A stretch of 64,000 bases of DNA from Symbiodinium sp. CCMP2592 (Eukaryota; Sar; Dinophyceae; Suessiales; Symbiodiniaceae), in the NCBI GenBank assembly GCA_905221615.1, contig CAJNDT010003779.1, forward strand, positions 1,256,581 through 1,320,580, given 5' to 3'. The notes beneath the pieces were generated by a model. That model searched no databases. It had not been told where the DNA came from and worked only from the letters and a program-made list of their open reading frames with translations. The position numbers and the translations under genes are program-made. Below are positions 29,241-36,210 of the stretch, in pieces; position 1 is the stretch's first letter; every line of letters begins with the position of its first letter.

Positions 29241-31097
29241 GACGCAGGGTCCGGGGGAGAATTGCCTGAAGGGTGGCAAGAAGGCTCCCCCGGTTTGCTT
29301 GAAGTTTTTGCGGATGCATCCTTCTGCCCGGGGTCCGAAAGGTCCCAGAGCGGCATAGTGTTGCTTTGGGGGAGGGCTCCAGTCGCATGGTGCTCGATGA
29401 GACAAAGCACCGCGTCTCTCTCAACGTGTGAGGCGGAGCTCGGTGCGACGCTGGATGCTATGACGCTAGGTAACTGCTTGATGCCCTTGCTGAACGAACT
29501 TTCCCAAACCTCTCAACAGGCCGTAGTTTATAATGATAACGTCGGTGCTTGTACAGTCATGCAAGTCCCGGCAGGGGCGTGGCGAACACGCCACCTGAGG
29601 TTGAAGGCACAGTGGTTTATGCAGCAGCTTGAGTTCGCTAAGTACACGGTGTATCATGTTCCGGGAAAGTGGATGTTGGCTGACCTCGCTACCAAGGCGT
29701 TGCAAGCTAGTCGTTGCCTTGAGTTGCTTCGACTCATGCGTTTGGACTTAGGCGAAGAGCCGTGTGTGAGTGCTCTTCGGGGGGAGTCGGGCCCTTCAAA
29801 CGACGAAAATATGAGTCATGGCAAGCGTGAGCGTGGTTGCAATCAGTTGCGTGACTTTGGTCGTGCCCAGTTGCTGGAGCGTGGTCGTCGTGAGAGCAGC
29901 GCGTGTAGCAGTCTCGGGTCGCTTGAGCGTGCTTGTCTTGAGCCTAGCGGAGTAGCGTCGAGCGTTGGAGCGACGGCTGCAGGACCTGCAAGCGCTGCCA
30001 CCTTGATATCCCTCTCCTCGTCATCTGTAGGGGTTGAGGACAGTTGGTTGCGTAAAGCGTTGTGCTTGCTTGTTTTGGCATCGCGAATTTGGGCCGCGCG
30101 AGCTCGCGAAGTAGTCACGACTGTCGGCTTGGACGAAAGTGGTGAGGAGGCTAAGCTTCCGAGGAACCACGTTGTGGGCATGCTTGTGACCGTGCTTGTG
30201 GTTGTCGCCGTGCTTGCGTTGGTATCTTGGTGTTGCCGTGGTGAGCCCAGGGATCCAAGTGAACCACAGGTGAGGGCAGCTGCTTCACTCGATGAGGTTC
30301 AGAGTGAGTGGTCTCTGATAGAGCCGTCTCCTTCGAGAGGTGGGCAGAGTAGGATAATCATAAATCCTGATTCCTTAACCCTTCATGGTTGCAGTAGTGT
30401 CCCAAGCTTTGTACCCCCTGCAGGTCTGCGGCAAAGAATCCCTAAGGTTGCTAGCCGTCCCGGCGCCTCTGATGACCCTAGTACGGTTCCCCTCCCTATG
30501 CCTAATTTAGGTTGTGCGGAGGGGAGGAGGATTGCAGACGGAGGAGGACTGCAGCTCGAAGAGTCAGCAGAGGCACGAGCTGGAGTCAGACATCTTCGGG
30601 AACTTCTGGCAGAGTGTAAAGTTACCATGTATGCGGACGATCTCCACATTACTGGTCCGAGGGCTGTCATCGAAGCGATTGTTGAGCGCTTCAATCGTGA
30701 ATCTGGCGACCTGGCAGCTGCAGGCCTAACTGATGCGAGACTTCTGCAGACATTTGACCAGAAGGCGGAGTCCTCACGAGAATCTGGTGCGAGAACGGAG
30801 GCCGCTCTTCTCGGTCGTACAGTTGAGACATTCTTGCATGATGTGCAATCATTTGACCAGAGGGCGGAGTCCTCACGAGACTCTGGTGCGAGAACGGAGG
30901 CCGCTCCTCTCGGTCGTGTCATCGAGGCAGTATTGCACGCTCCTGAGGTTCGGAATGTTACAGACGCATCATGGCCTGATGAGGTTCTTGATCCAGGCGA
31001 TGAGAGTGCAGAATGGTTCGGCAGTGTAGCGAGCTCAAGCCCAGCGTCATCGGAGAGAGAGAAAGCGCTACCGCCGTACCAGTTTGCGCAGAGGTGA
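28464..31097 (+). CDS. Copia polyprotein, part 2 (RT, RNase H, TM segment, YADD fragment)
   Basis: Same frame as 21027-28463, open for about 877 codons after the TAA. No ATG lies near its start, which fits a continuation and not a separate gene. It holds the RT palm with YVDD (28767-28778), the connection region, RNase H (about 29295-29715), then a copia-atypical tail of about 460 codons. The tail is Ser/Arg-rich, then has one strongly hydrophobic segment (30171-30236), a YADD fragment (30630-30641) and two 33-residue repeats (30751-30948), ending at TGA 31095-31097. The tail could be a C-terminal accessory or env-like region; I do not recognise a family for it. Confidence 0.88.
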   Translation, partial: NAPLDLGDKRVILLRPPAVMVRNGWVSPNEVWRADGAIYGLIQSPSAWSHHRDSRVPRLKVQLGDQGFRLVQSRSDPNIWLLRKSLPDGTLGQDIEAVVGIYVDDLLVTGPRCKVDAVLDAFRAEWQLSTPAYATDAGGINFCGMHISQADDAIYVDQTQYVGELLARYPDVEGTLHTPFLKDHSGEEPCSKVDPARLRLGQKVVGELLWLSARTRPDLSFVVSRLGQLVSKDAEFTIAASHNVLRYLRHTSHYRLKYGDAGSGGELPEGWQEGSPGLLEVFADASFCPGSERSQSGIVLLWGRAPVAWCSMRQSTASLSTCEAELGATLDAMTLGNCLMPLLNELSQTSQQAVVYNDNVGACTVMQVPAGAWRTRHLRLKAQWFMQQLEFAKYTVYHVPGKWMLADLATKALQASRCLELLRLMRLDLGEEPCVSALRGESGPSNDENMSHGKRERGCNQLRDFGRAQLLERGRRESSACSSLGSLERACLEPSGVASSVGATAAGPASAATLISLSSSSVGVEDSWLRKALCLLVLASRIWAARAREVVTTVGLDESGEEAKLPRNHVVGMLVTVLVVVAVLALVSWCCRGEPRDPSEPQVRAAASLDEVQSEWSLIEPSPSRGGQSRIIINPDSLTLHGCSSVPSFVPPAGLRQRIPKVASRPGASDDPSTVPLPMPNLGCAEGRRIADGGGLQLEESAEARAGVRHLRELLAECKVTMYADDLHITGPRAVIEAIVERFNRESGDLAAAGLTDARLLQTFDQKAESSRESGARTEAALLGRTVETFLHDVQSFDQRAESSRDSGARTEAAPLGRVIEAVLHAPEVRNVTDASWPDEVLDPGDESAEWFGSVASSSPASSEREKALPPYQFAQR
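29295..29715 (+). other. RNase H domain
   Basis: Asp in EVFADASF, Glu in CEAELG, Asp in VVYNDNVGA and Asp in MLADLATKAL supply the D-E-D-D metal site in the copia order. HLRLKAQWF is the typical preceding helix. It degrades the RNA strand during reverse transcription. Confidence 0.9.
30171..30236 (+). other. Predicted transmembrane segment in the polyprotein tail
   Basis: About 22 residues, VVGMLVTVLVVVAVLALVSW then CC, flanked by Lys/Arg before and Arg after. A weaker hydrophobic stretch (WLRKALCLLVLASRIW) lies about 30 residues upstream. The copia core has no membrane segment, so this is an addition. Confidence 0.75.
30612..30720 (+). other. Second RT-catalytic-like fragment (YADD)
   Basis: CKVTMYADDLHITGPR, followed by AVIEAIVERF, resembles the element's own GIYVDDLLVTGPR...AVLDAF and also LINE-type YADD motifs. 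Only the motif C region is present; motifs A, B and D are absent, so it cannot act as a polymerase on its own. Confidence 0.6.
30751..30948 (+). repeat. 99-bp in-frame duplication (33 residues, two copies)
   Basis: CATTTGACCAGA(A/G)GGCGG starts at 30751 and again at 30850. Each copy encodes FDQ(K/R)AESSR(E/D)SGARTEAA and onward. The copies differ at several sites, so this duplication is older than the 45-bp array. Confidence 0.9.
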
Positions 31098-31422
31098 ATG
31101 AGCCAGCAACCGAGTCACAAGATAGATGAGCTATTGGCTGCAAGGAACGCGCAGAGTTGAAACTGCTGTGGCGCATAGACGTAGGCATCTGAATTTTGAC
31201 AGCCCCGGAGTAACCCGTTTGGCTGAGTACAGCGGATGCGGAGGCATAGACGCTTCGATTTGTGCGTATGCGCAGTTCAGCTCACCTGACGGTCTGATGA
31301 TCTGATGGCCTTGAGTCTTACTGAACATCGTTTGAAATCGATGGCCTTGAATCTCTTCACAGTTTTCCGGAGGTGTAAAGGTGCAGTGGCCGAGGGCTCT
31401 GTGAAGTCCCTGCATGGAGTGC
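31098..31422 (+). other. 3' untranslated region of the retrotransposon
   Basis: About 325 bp between the polyprotein stop and the purine tract. It contains a small repeated word GATGGCCTTGA(G/A)TCT at about 31302 and 31340. No ORF of note. Confidence 0.7.
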
Positions 31423-31434
31423 AGGGAGGGGGAG
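31423..31434 (+). other. Polypurine tract
   Basis: AGGGAGGGGGAG sits directly against the first base of the 3' LTR, where plus-strand DNA synthesis is primed. Confidence 0.9.
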
Positions 31435-31560
31435 TGTGAAGGCGTTCCTCTGCCCACTTTTACAGTCGGCCTTACGGCACAGGCTTACGGAATCGAGAAG
31501 TGTACCAAGTTCGTTCGTGAGGCCATTTTTGTGCGATCAAAGAAGTCTTGCAGCTTCACA
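31435..31560 (+). repeat. 3' LTR, 126 bp
   Basis: Identical to 20840-20965 over its whole length, with the same TGTGAAG/CTTCACA ends, followed by the target copy GGGTT. Confidence 0.95.
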
Positions 31561-31629
31561 GGGTTTCATGGTAGGATCCCCTATATTTTGCCTTAAAGGG
31601 ACTATGAGAATGATATTCCAACTTTCTGG
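31561..31629. mobile_element. Right remnant of the interrupted family F element
   Basis: It starts with the target copy GGGTT and contains GGTAGGATCCCCTATA and CCTTAAAGGG, ending TATTCCAACTTTCTGG. Together with 20819-20839 it gives a family F element close to the copy at 38771-38861. The outer flanks (CTTCTACTGT here, GGGAACTCC at 20812-20820) also match the flanks of that copy. Confidence 0.85.
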
Positions 31630-31998
31630 CTTCTACTGTATTCCGTACAGCCGAAGTACCTTGAACCCAGAGCCGACACCGTGCTGTGCCAAGCTGTCCT
31701 ACCTGAAGTCCCCAGAGACTCCAATACCCCTTAATTATGGAAATATACCTTTAATTACAGTAGGATCCTCAATATGATTTAAGGAATATTCCGTAATTAA
31801 GGGGTATGGGAGTCGCTGGGTCTCCATGTTTGGGGTCCATCTAATTATTTGGTTAACTGTACTAACAGAGTTAGGGTTTAGGGTTTAGGGTTTCGGGTTT
31901 AGGGTTTAGGTACAGTAGATGTTCACACTGCCCAAGTCCGGCGCCTTGAGCCCTGTAAGACTTGGGGTTTAGCAAGGGCTTCGAAGGTTTAGGGTTTG
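31630..31998. other. Intergenic with a family G-like palindrome and telomere words
   Basis: 31707-31822 reads CCCAGAGACTCCAATACCCC on the left and GGGGTATGGGAGTCGCTGGG on the right, a diverged family G element. 31870-31910 contains six TTTAGGG-type units, one of them TTTCGGG. Confidence 0.65.
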
Positions 31999-32095
31999 CT
32001 TGGAGCTTCATGGGCAGTTATAAATGGGGTTATGAGTCACCTAGTATGCGCTATAAGTATGGTTAAACTGCTTATAGCTACCCATGAACCTCCAG
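31999..32095. mobile_element. Palindromic MITE-like element, family A
   Basis: CTTGGAGCTTCATGGGCAGTT on the left and GCTACCCATGAACCTCCAG on the right, with the core GCTATAAGTATGGTTAAACTG. Confidence 0.75.
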
Positions 32096-32590
32096 ATAGC
32101 TTCAGGTTTGGGTGGCTTGGCCGCCTTATACGGTGAAGATCAAAAAGAAAAAGCCTTCTGCAGACAAGTTTTCGAAGCTCCTCGCCACGGTACGACGCAC
32201 TCGACACAACCGTGTCGCAAGATAATTATCGCCTACGCGCTATTCCACGGCGAACCCTAAACCCTGCATCCTAAACCCCAAACCCTATATCCTAAACCCT
32301 ATAAGGCACGAAACCTCGATTTGGATGCTGCGCATGGCAGGTCATCCACGCGGCCGATTTGGACCCGACGGGCCGCGTTGGCTGAGCTTCATGTGATGCT
32401 GGGGTTTAGGGGTGTTAGGGAGGTTTAGGGTTTAGGGCATGTTGGGGTAAAATTCTTGCAATTTCTGTTTGAGGATTCTAGGAGGGTCGTTTCGGGACGG
32501 GTTTATGAGGGTTTTTTGTTCTGAGGGCTGGAAGGCTTATGTGGCTAGTTCTGTGTGAGTGCATGTATCACTCCTTCGGAAGGAAGGTCA
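32096..32590. other. Intergenic, telomere-like words
   Basis: Degenerate CCCTAAA/TTTAGGG at 32250-32305 and 32400-32435. No gene. Confidence 0.55.
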
Positions 32591-32709
32591 GGGTATACCT
32601 TAGAAGCTGCCCCCACCCTGTATTAGTGGTATAATAGGAACATACTAGGGCCCTAATACAATCCTTATAGTCGCTATTACAGGTTGGGGGCAGCTTCTAA
32701 GGTATACCC
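32591..32709. repeat. Long palindrome M (single copy in window)
   Basis: GGGTATACCTTAGAAGCTGC on the left and GCAGCTTCTAAGGTATACCC on the right. The arms match over about 35 bp with only two mismatches, around an AT-rich core. The tight match suggests a young element or hairpin. Confidence 0.8.
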
Positions 32710-33091
32710 CCACTCTGTGCACATCCCAGCAAGAGTCTCCAGTATAAGCCTTATATTACTAAGCGACGGCCAAAAAGTGAAGATAAGTCAAGGAATGGAT
32801 TCACGGAGCTCAGGTAATATAGGCTGTAACAGGCAGAATCTATTGTTATTGTTTGGGGGGTGGTTCATTCTTCATAGTAAATTTTAGAAGATACTTGTTC
32901 ATGGGAACCGTAGCGGGATCCTAGTGGCCAGACGCAGCCTCTCAGGCTCACCGCTGCAGTACTTGCACTTCGATACAGATGCCTGAGTCATTCATAAATG
33001 CTACTCTTCCTTTGGGTTCCCGATATATGATAAACCGATCGAAACATATTGCAACGCTTCAAGGAACTTTTTAGACCTACAAGAATCCCAA
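32710..33091. other. Intergenic, no gene recognised
   Basis: Unique sequence. Nothing recognisable. Confidence 0.5.
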
Positions 33092-33283
33092 TAGTTGGAA
33101 ACCTAATGGCCTCAATCCTTAAGAGTAATGTATCGGGAATCCTAGCACTATTTGGCCTTAGTCCGGTTTCCAACTGTATGGGCTTTACTGTAGTCTCCAT
33201 GGTAATACACCCTAAATCATTAGGGGCTTCATATTATGATTTAAGCTTTTTTCCTTACTTAAGGGGGTATTGGACTCTCTGGG
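33092..33283. mobile_element. F-related palindrome followed by partial family G
   Basis: 33092-33175 is a palindrome with AGTTGGAAACC...GGTTTCCAACT ends and the core GGGAATCCTAGCACTA shared with family F. An inverted copy lies at 38465-38541. It is followed at 33208-33283 by a family G half with ATTAGGGGCTTCATATTATG and GGGTATTGGACTCTCTGGG. Confidence 0.65.
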
Positions 33284-33393
33284 TCCTTCGTCTTGAATGG
33301 CCGTACATTTGGACTCCACAGTCCTGCTGCTTCGGCTCAGGCTTCAGCTGACCGAGAAGCAGTGGCCCGAACCTCAGAAGCCCTCATCTGGTG

Positions 33394-33484
33394 TGTTTAG
33401 GGTTTAGGGTGTATGCTCCCTAAACCCTAAACCCTAAACCCTAAACCCCTAAACCCCTAAACCCTAAACCCTAAACCCTAAACC
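33394..33484. repeat. Head-to-head telomere-type array
   Basis: Two G-strand units (TTTAGGGTTTAGGG), a spacer of about 9 bp (TGTATGCTC), then about nine C-strand CCCTAAA units. The orientation is that expected at a fused pair of chromosome ends. Confidence 0.75.
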
Positions 33485-33906
33485 GTGGGAGTTTTGCTTT
33501 GGGGGTTTCAGGCTTCAGGGTCGACAGAGGGGTATGAGGTTTTAGAGTTTAGGGCTGTTCAGGATCCTCCTGTAGTGCAGGGCTTTAGTTACATTTGCTA
33601 GGATCCACAGGTTGTTTTGGGATTTCAGGCGTGTAGGATTTGCGGGGCTGTAGTGGTGTACGGTGTATGAGGTTCAGGGTGCAGGGATGTTGTGTACTAT
33701 AGGGCTTTAGGGTTGCAGTGTGTTTTCGTTCGGGCAGTGCTCCATGATTTCGAAGTCTAGTTTATGTGGTATTGGTTTGGGGATGTGGGTGTTCAGGTCC
33801 ACAGGGTTTCAGGTTGAAGCACGGAGCTTGGGATGTAGGAGTTACAGACAGGGTGTGGGGTTTCGGGATCAATGGCTGTGGCGAATTGTCCTGCTCGCTC
33901 TTATAC
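33485..33906. other. Intergenic, G/T-rich degenerate telomere-like sequence
   Basis: Many diverged GTTTAGGG/GGGTGTAGG words. The 65-codon ORF at 33720-33917 runs through them and is not supported. Confidence 0.5.
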
Positions 33907-34118
33907 CTAAACCCTAAACCCTAAACCCTAAACCCTAAACCCTAAACCCTAAACCCTAAACCCTAAACCCTAAACCCTAAACCCCTAAACCCCTAAACCC
34001 CTAAACCCTAAACCCTAAACCCTAAACCCTAAACCCTAAACCCTAAACCCTAAACCCTAAACCCTAAACCCCTAAACCCTAAACCCTAAACCCTAAACCC
34101 TTAAACCCTAAACCCTAT
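33907..34118 (-). repeat. Largest telomere-type array, (CCCTAAA)n
   Basis: About 30 units of CCCTAAA with occasional CCCCTAAA, roughly 210 bp, C-strand on +. It is interstitial here: unique-looking sequence and MITE copies continue on both sides. A true chromosome end would stop here. Confidence 0.95.
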
Positions 34119-34191
34119 TATAACTATATTCTGGTATAGCCGGTGGAACCTGCAAAGGCCTGATCACTTGCATCAAGCCTGGAAGTCCCAA

Positions 34192-34252
34192 GGGCCCCAA
34201 AAAAAGCACATAAGCAAGAACAAAGTTGGTGATATCCCATATAAGCGCACTT
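34192..34252. mobile_element. Partial family O element
   Basis: GGGCCCCAAAAAAAGCACATAAGCA and GATATCCCAT match the family O copy at 53996-54127. The opposite arm is only weakly recognisable. Confidence 0.5.
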
Positions 34253-34419
34253 ATAATAGAGCCAAAAAAGGTAGAGATAAGTATCCCGTGACTTGCACCT
34301 GATTAGTCCTTAAACCTCCTAAACCCCTACATAAACCCCTGAACCGCGCTTGAGCGAGGCTTCACTACGTTGCCGAGTACTGGGACTTCGTGCAGAACCA
34401 TGCAGCCACCGCCCCAGAT

Positions 34420-34526
34420 CCTAAGGGTCCATGTACCCATATAGCATATACTTTGGGCCCAATGTGCCTAGATAGGGAGTACTTTAAGGCCAATGTGTAT
34501 ACTATATGAGTACATGGACCCCTAGG
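34420..34526. mobile_element. Palindromic MITE-like element, family B
   Basis: CCTAAGGGTCCATGTACCC on the left and GAGTACATGGACCCCTAGG on the right, with the core TAGATAGGGAGTACTTTAAGG. Confidence 0.8.
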
Positions 34527-34832
34527 GAGACCCTCGCTCATCGCCCGAAGCCCTGATTTTAGCACGGTCTTTTGAGCCCCCAAGTCATGAAAGACCTACG
34601 TTTGTCGGGATTGACGGAATTTTTGGGGCATTGGGGGTGTTGGGGATATTGATCCCCTAGCGTCCCAAAAGCCAGAAGCTAAGTGCTGGATCTGGGGTTG
34701 GGGGTTTGGATCTGAAATTCCCTTGGGTTTGGTCAAATTCGGGACCCGAATTTTGAGAACTACCCATATCGAATCTTCACTCCGTAGCCATCAAGTGAGA
34801 GCCTCCGCCGCCCTGCGTCTGTAGCCCTGCAG
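34527..34832. other. Intergenic, no gene recognised
   Basis: Unique sequence, nothing recognisable. Confidence 0.5.
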
Positions 34833-34928
34833 TACCCTAAGGCCCCAAAGTAGTTCCTTTTTGGGATTACCTTATAGGATTCTATATATGAACCCCTAAA
34901 AAGGATCTACTTTGGGGCCTTAGGGTAG
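34833..34928. mobile_element. Palindromic MITE-like element, family D
   Basis: TACCCTAAGGCCCCAAAGTAG on the left and CTACTTTGGGGCCTTAGGGTA on the right, a perfect terminal match. TA at both outer ends may be a target duplication. Confidence 0.85.
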
Positions 34929-34992
34929 CTGCCAGGATATCCAATCCTACTTCGACGTGCTGATGGCAGGCCGGCCTCAGAATTGGCGGTTA

Positions 34993-35130
34993 ACTTACCT
35001 TTGGTTAGCAGGAAATGGAGGAATGAGGTACAATTATAACTACTACTACTACTACTCCTCCTCCTCCTGCTGCTGCTGCTACTACTACTACTACCACAGT
35101 TCTTCCATTCCCTACTAACCAGAGGTAAGT
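34993..35130. mobile_element. Family I element with triplet-repeat core
   Basis: ACTTACCTTTGGTTAGCAGG on the left and CTACTAACCAGAGGTAAGT on the right. The core (35038-35096) is a run of triplets: ACT, then CCT, then GCT, then ACT again. The copy at 11874-11969 has only a short GTA-rich core, so triplet expansion happened inside this copy. Confidence 0.8.
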
Positions 35131-36099
35131 TAAGAGTTTAGTGCTGCAATGCCGGCAAGCCCCAGATTTTCATCAGTTGAAGGAAGCGTTAGCAAGATGC
35201 CCCACATCCTGCCTGCCTCTAACTCCAGCACAGGATGCTGTGAGCAGCGGAGCCGTTTGGAATATTTCGGCCTAAACCCTAAACCCTAAACCGTGGCTCT
35301 AGAAAGCCAGTTGAACTGGCATAGTCTGTCATATTCCTTGCACGCCCTTGCTGGCAGGGTCGGAAACTTAAATGAGATGTCCAACAAATACAAGTAGCAT
35401 AGACAAGGCCTGGGTAAGGCATGACATGCCAGATAATTGTGTTAAGACTCGTCGGCCGCAATTCCCAGTGTCCCGTACGGAAAACGCAGACTGTGACCCA
35501 GAAAAGCCGTGAACATTGCAGAGAAGCTTCGGTGAAACCTCATCTCCATGCCCCCCAGAGCCTGGAAGTAGTTCGAGTCCAGAATACCAGTGTAGAAACC
35601 CTGAACCTAAAGTCCCAAACCCTGCACGAGGTTTAGATTGAGTTCATGCTTTTGCGCACCAGGGGTTCAGCTTGTGTCCTTTTATACTTGGGCCTGAAAG
35701 CTACAGTGTAGTCGAAGCCTTGCTTGTGCCCTGAGGCTTGCATCAATCCAAAACCTGTACTCTAAAACTAATTCTCTATACCCTTAGCCCTATGGCCCTA
35801 TGGACCCTTATGGTTCAGGGTTTAGGGCCTAGCCTATAAGCCCTAGATCCTTAAGGTTTAGGGTTTCGGGCTCAGGCCCTGAACCCTGAACCCTAAACCC
35901 CTAGGCCCATGTCGTCTGAATTTAGGAGTGCGTCGCCAGACCCTTGCAACACCATCAAAAAAAGCCTAGGCCCTGAAGTCCTGAAGCTGCAACCCCCCGA
36001 AACCCACAGGCAGCTTCCGCAGCAGTGCCTCACCGGATCCCAAGTCCTGAGAAAGCCACTTAGGGCGACGCGGAAGGAGGCGCGGGTTCCATAGGGGTG
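35131..36099. other. Intergenic, telomere-like words
   Basis: Three CCCTAAA units at about 35274-35292 and degenerate words at 35815-35910. No supported gene. Confidence 0.5.
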
Positions 36100-36210
36100 T
36101 ACCCAGAGAGCCCAACATCCCTTAATTAAGGATTGTAGCTTAAATCAGAATATGGAGCCCCTAGCGATTTGAGGAGTATCCCTTAATTGAGGGGTATTGG
36201 GCTCTTTGCG
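36100..36210. mobile_element. Palindromic MITE-like element, family G
   Basis: TACCCAGAGAGCCCAACATCC on the left and GGGGTATTGGGCTCTTTG on the right. The core is in the opposite orientation to 41006-41104 (AATATGGAGCCCCTAGCGATT). Confidence 0.8.

Larger units (their letters stand above)
20840..31560 (+). mobile_element. Complete Ty1/copia-type LTR retrotransposon with extra domains
   Basis: A 10,721-bp element with identical 126-bp LTRs, a 5-bp target duplication, a primer-binding site, a purine tract and one long gag-pol frame of about 3,357 codons. Integrase lies before reverse transcriptase, the defining copia order. Identical LTRs point to a recent insertion, because the two LTRs are copied from one template and then diverge. 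Apart from one in-frame TAA at 28461-28463 the frame is open. Besides the standard domains the polyprotein carries a methyltransferase-like module, a 2-oxoglutarate/Fe(II)-oxygenase-like module, a transmembrane segment and a second YADD fragment. It is inserted in a palindromic family F element. Similar zinc-finger gag and copia polymerases are widespread in dinoflagellates, which is the main ground for my taxonomic guess. Confidence 0.95.

Noticed and set aside
21025-31188. Many minus-strand and off-frame ORFs of 60-180 codons across the retrotransposon
   Set aside because: They are shadows of the polyprotein frame, with no independent motif, start context or conservation signal.
35560-35590. 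T-loop-like word AGTTCGAGTCC suggesting a tRNA
   Set aside because: No acceptor, D or anticodon arms at the required spacing.
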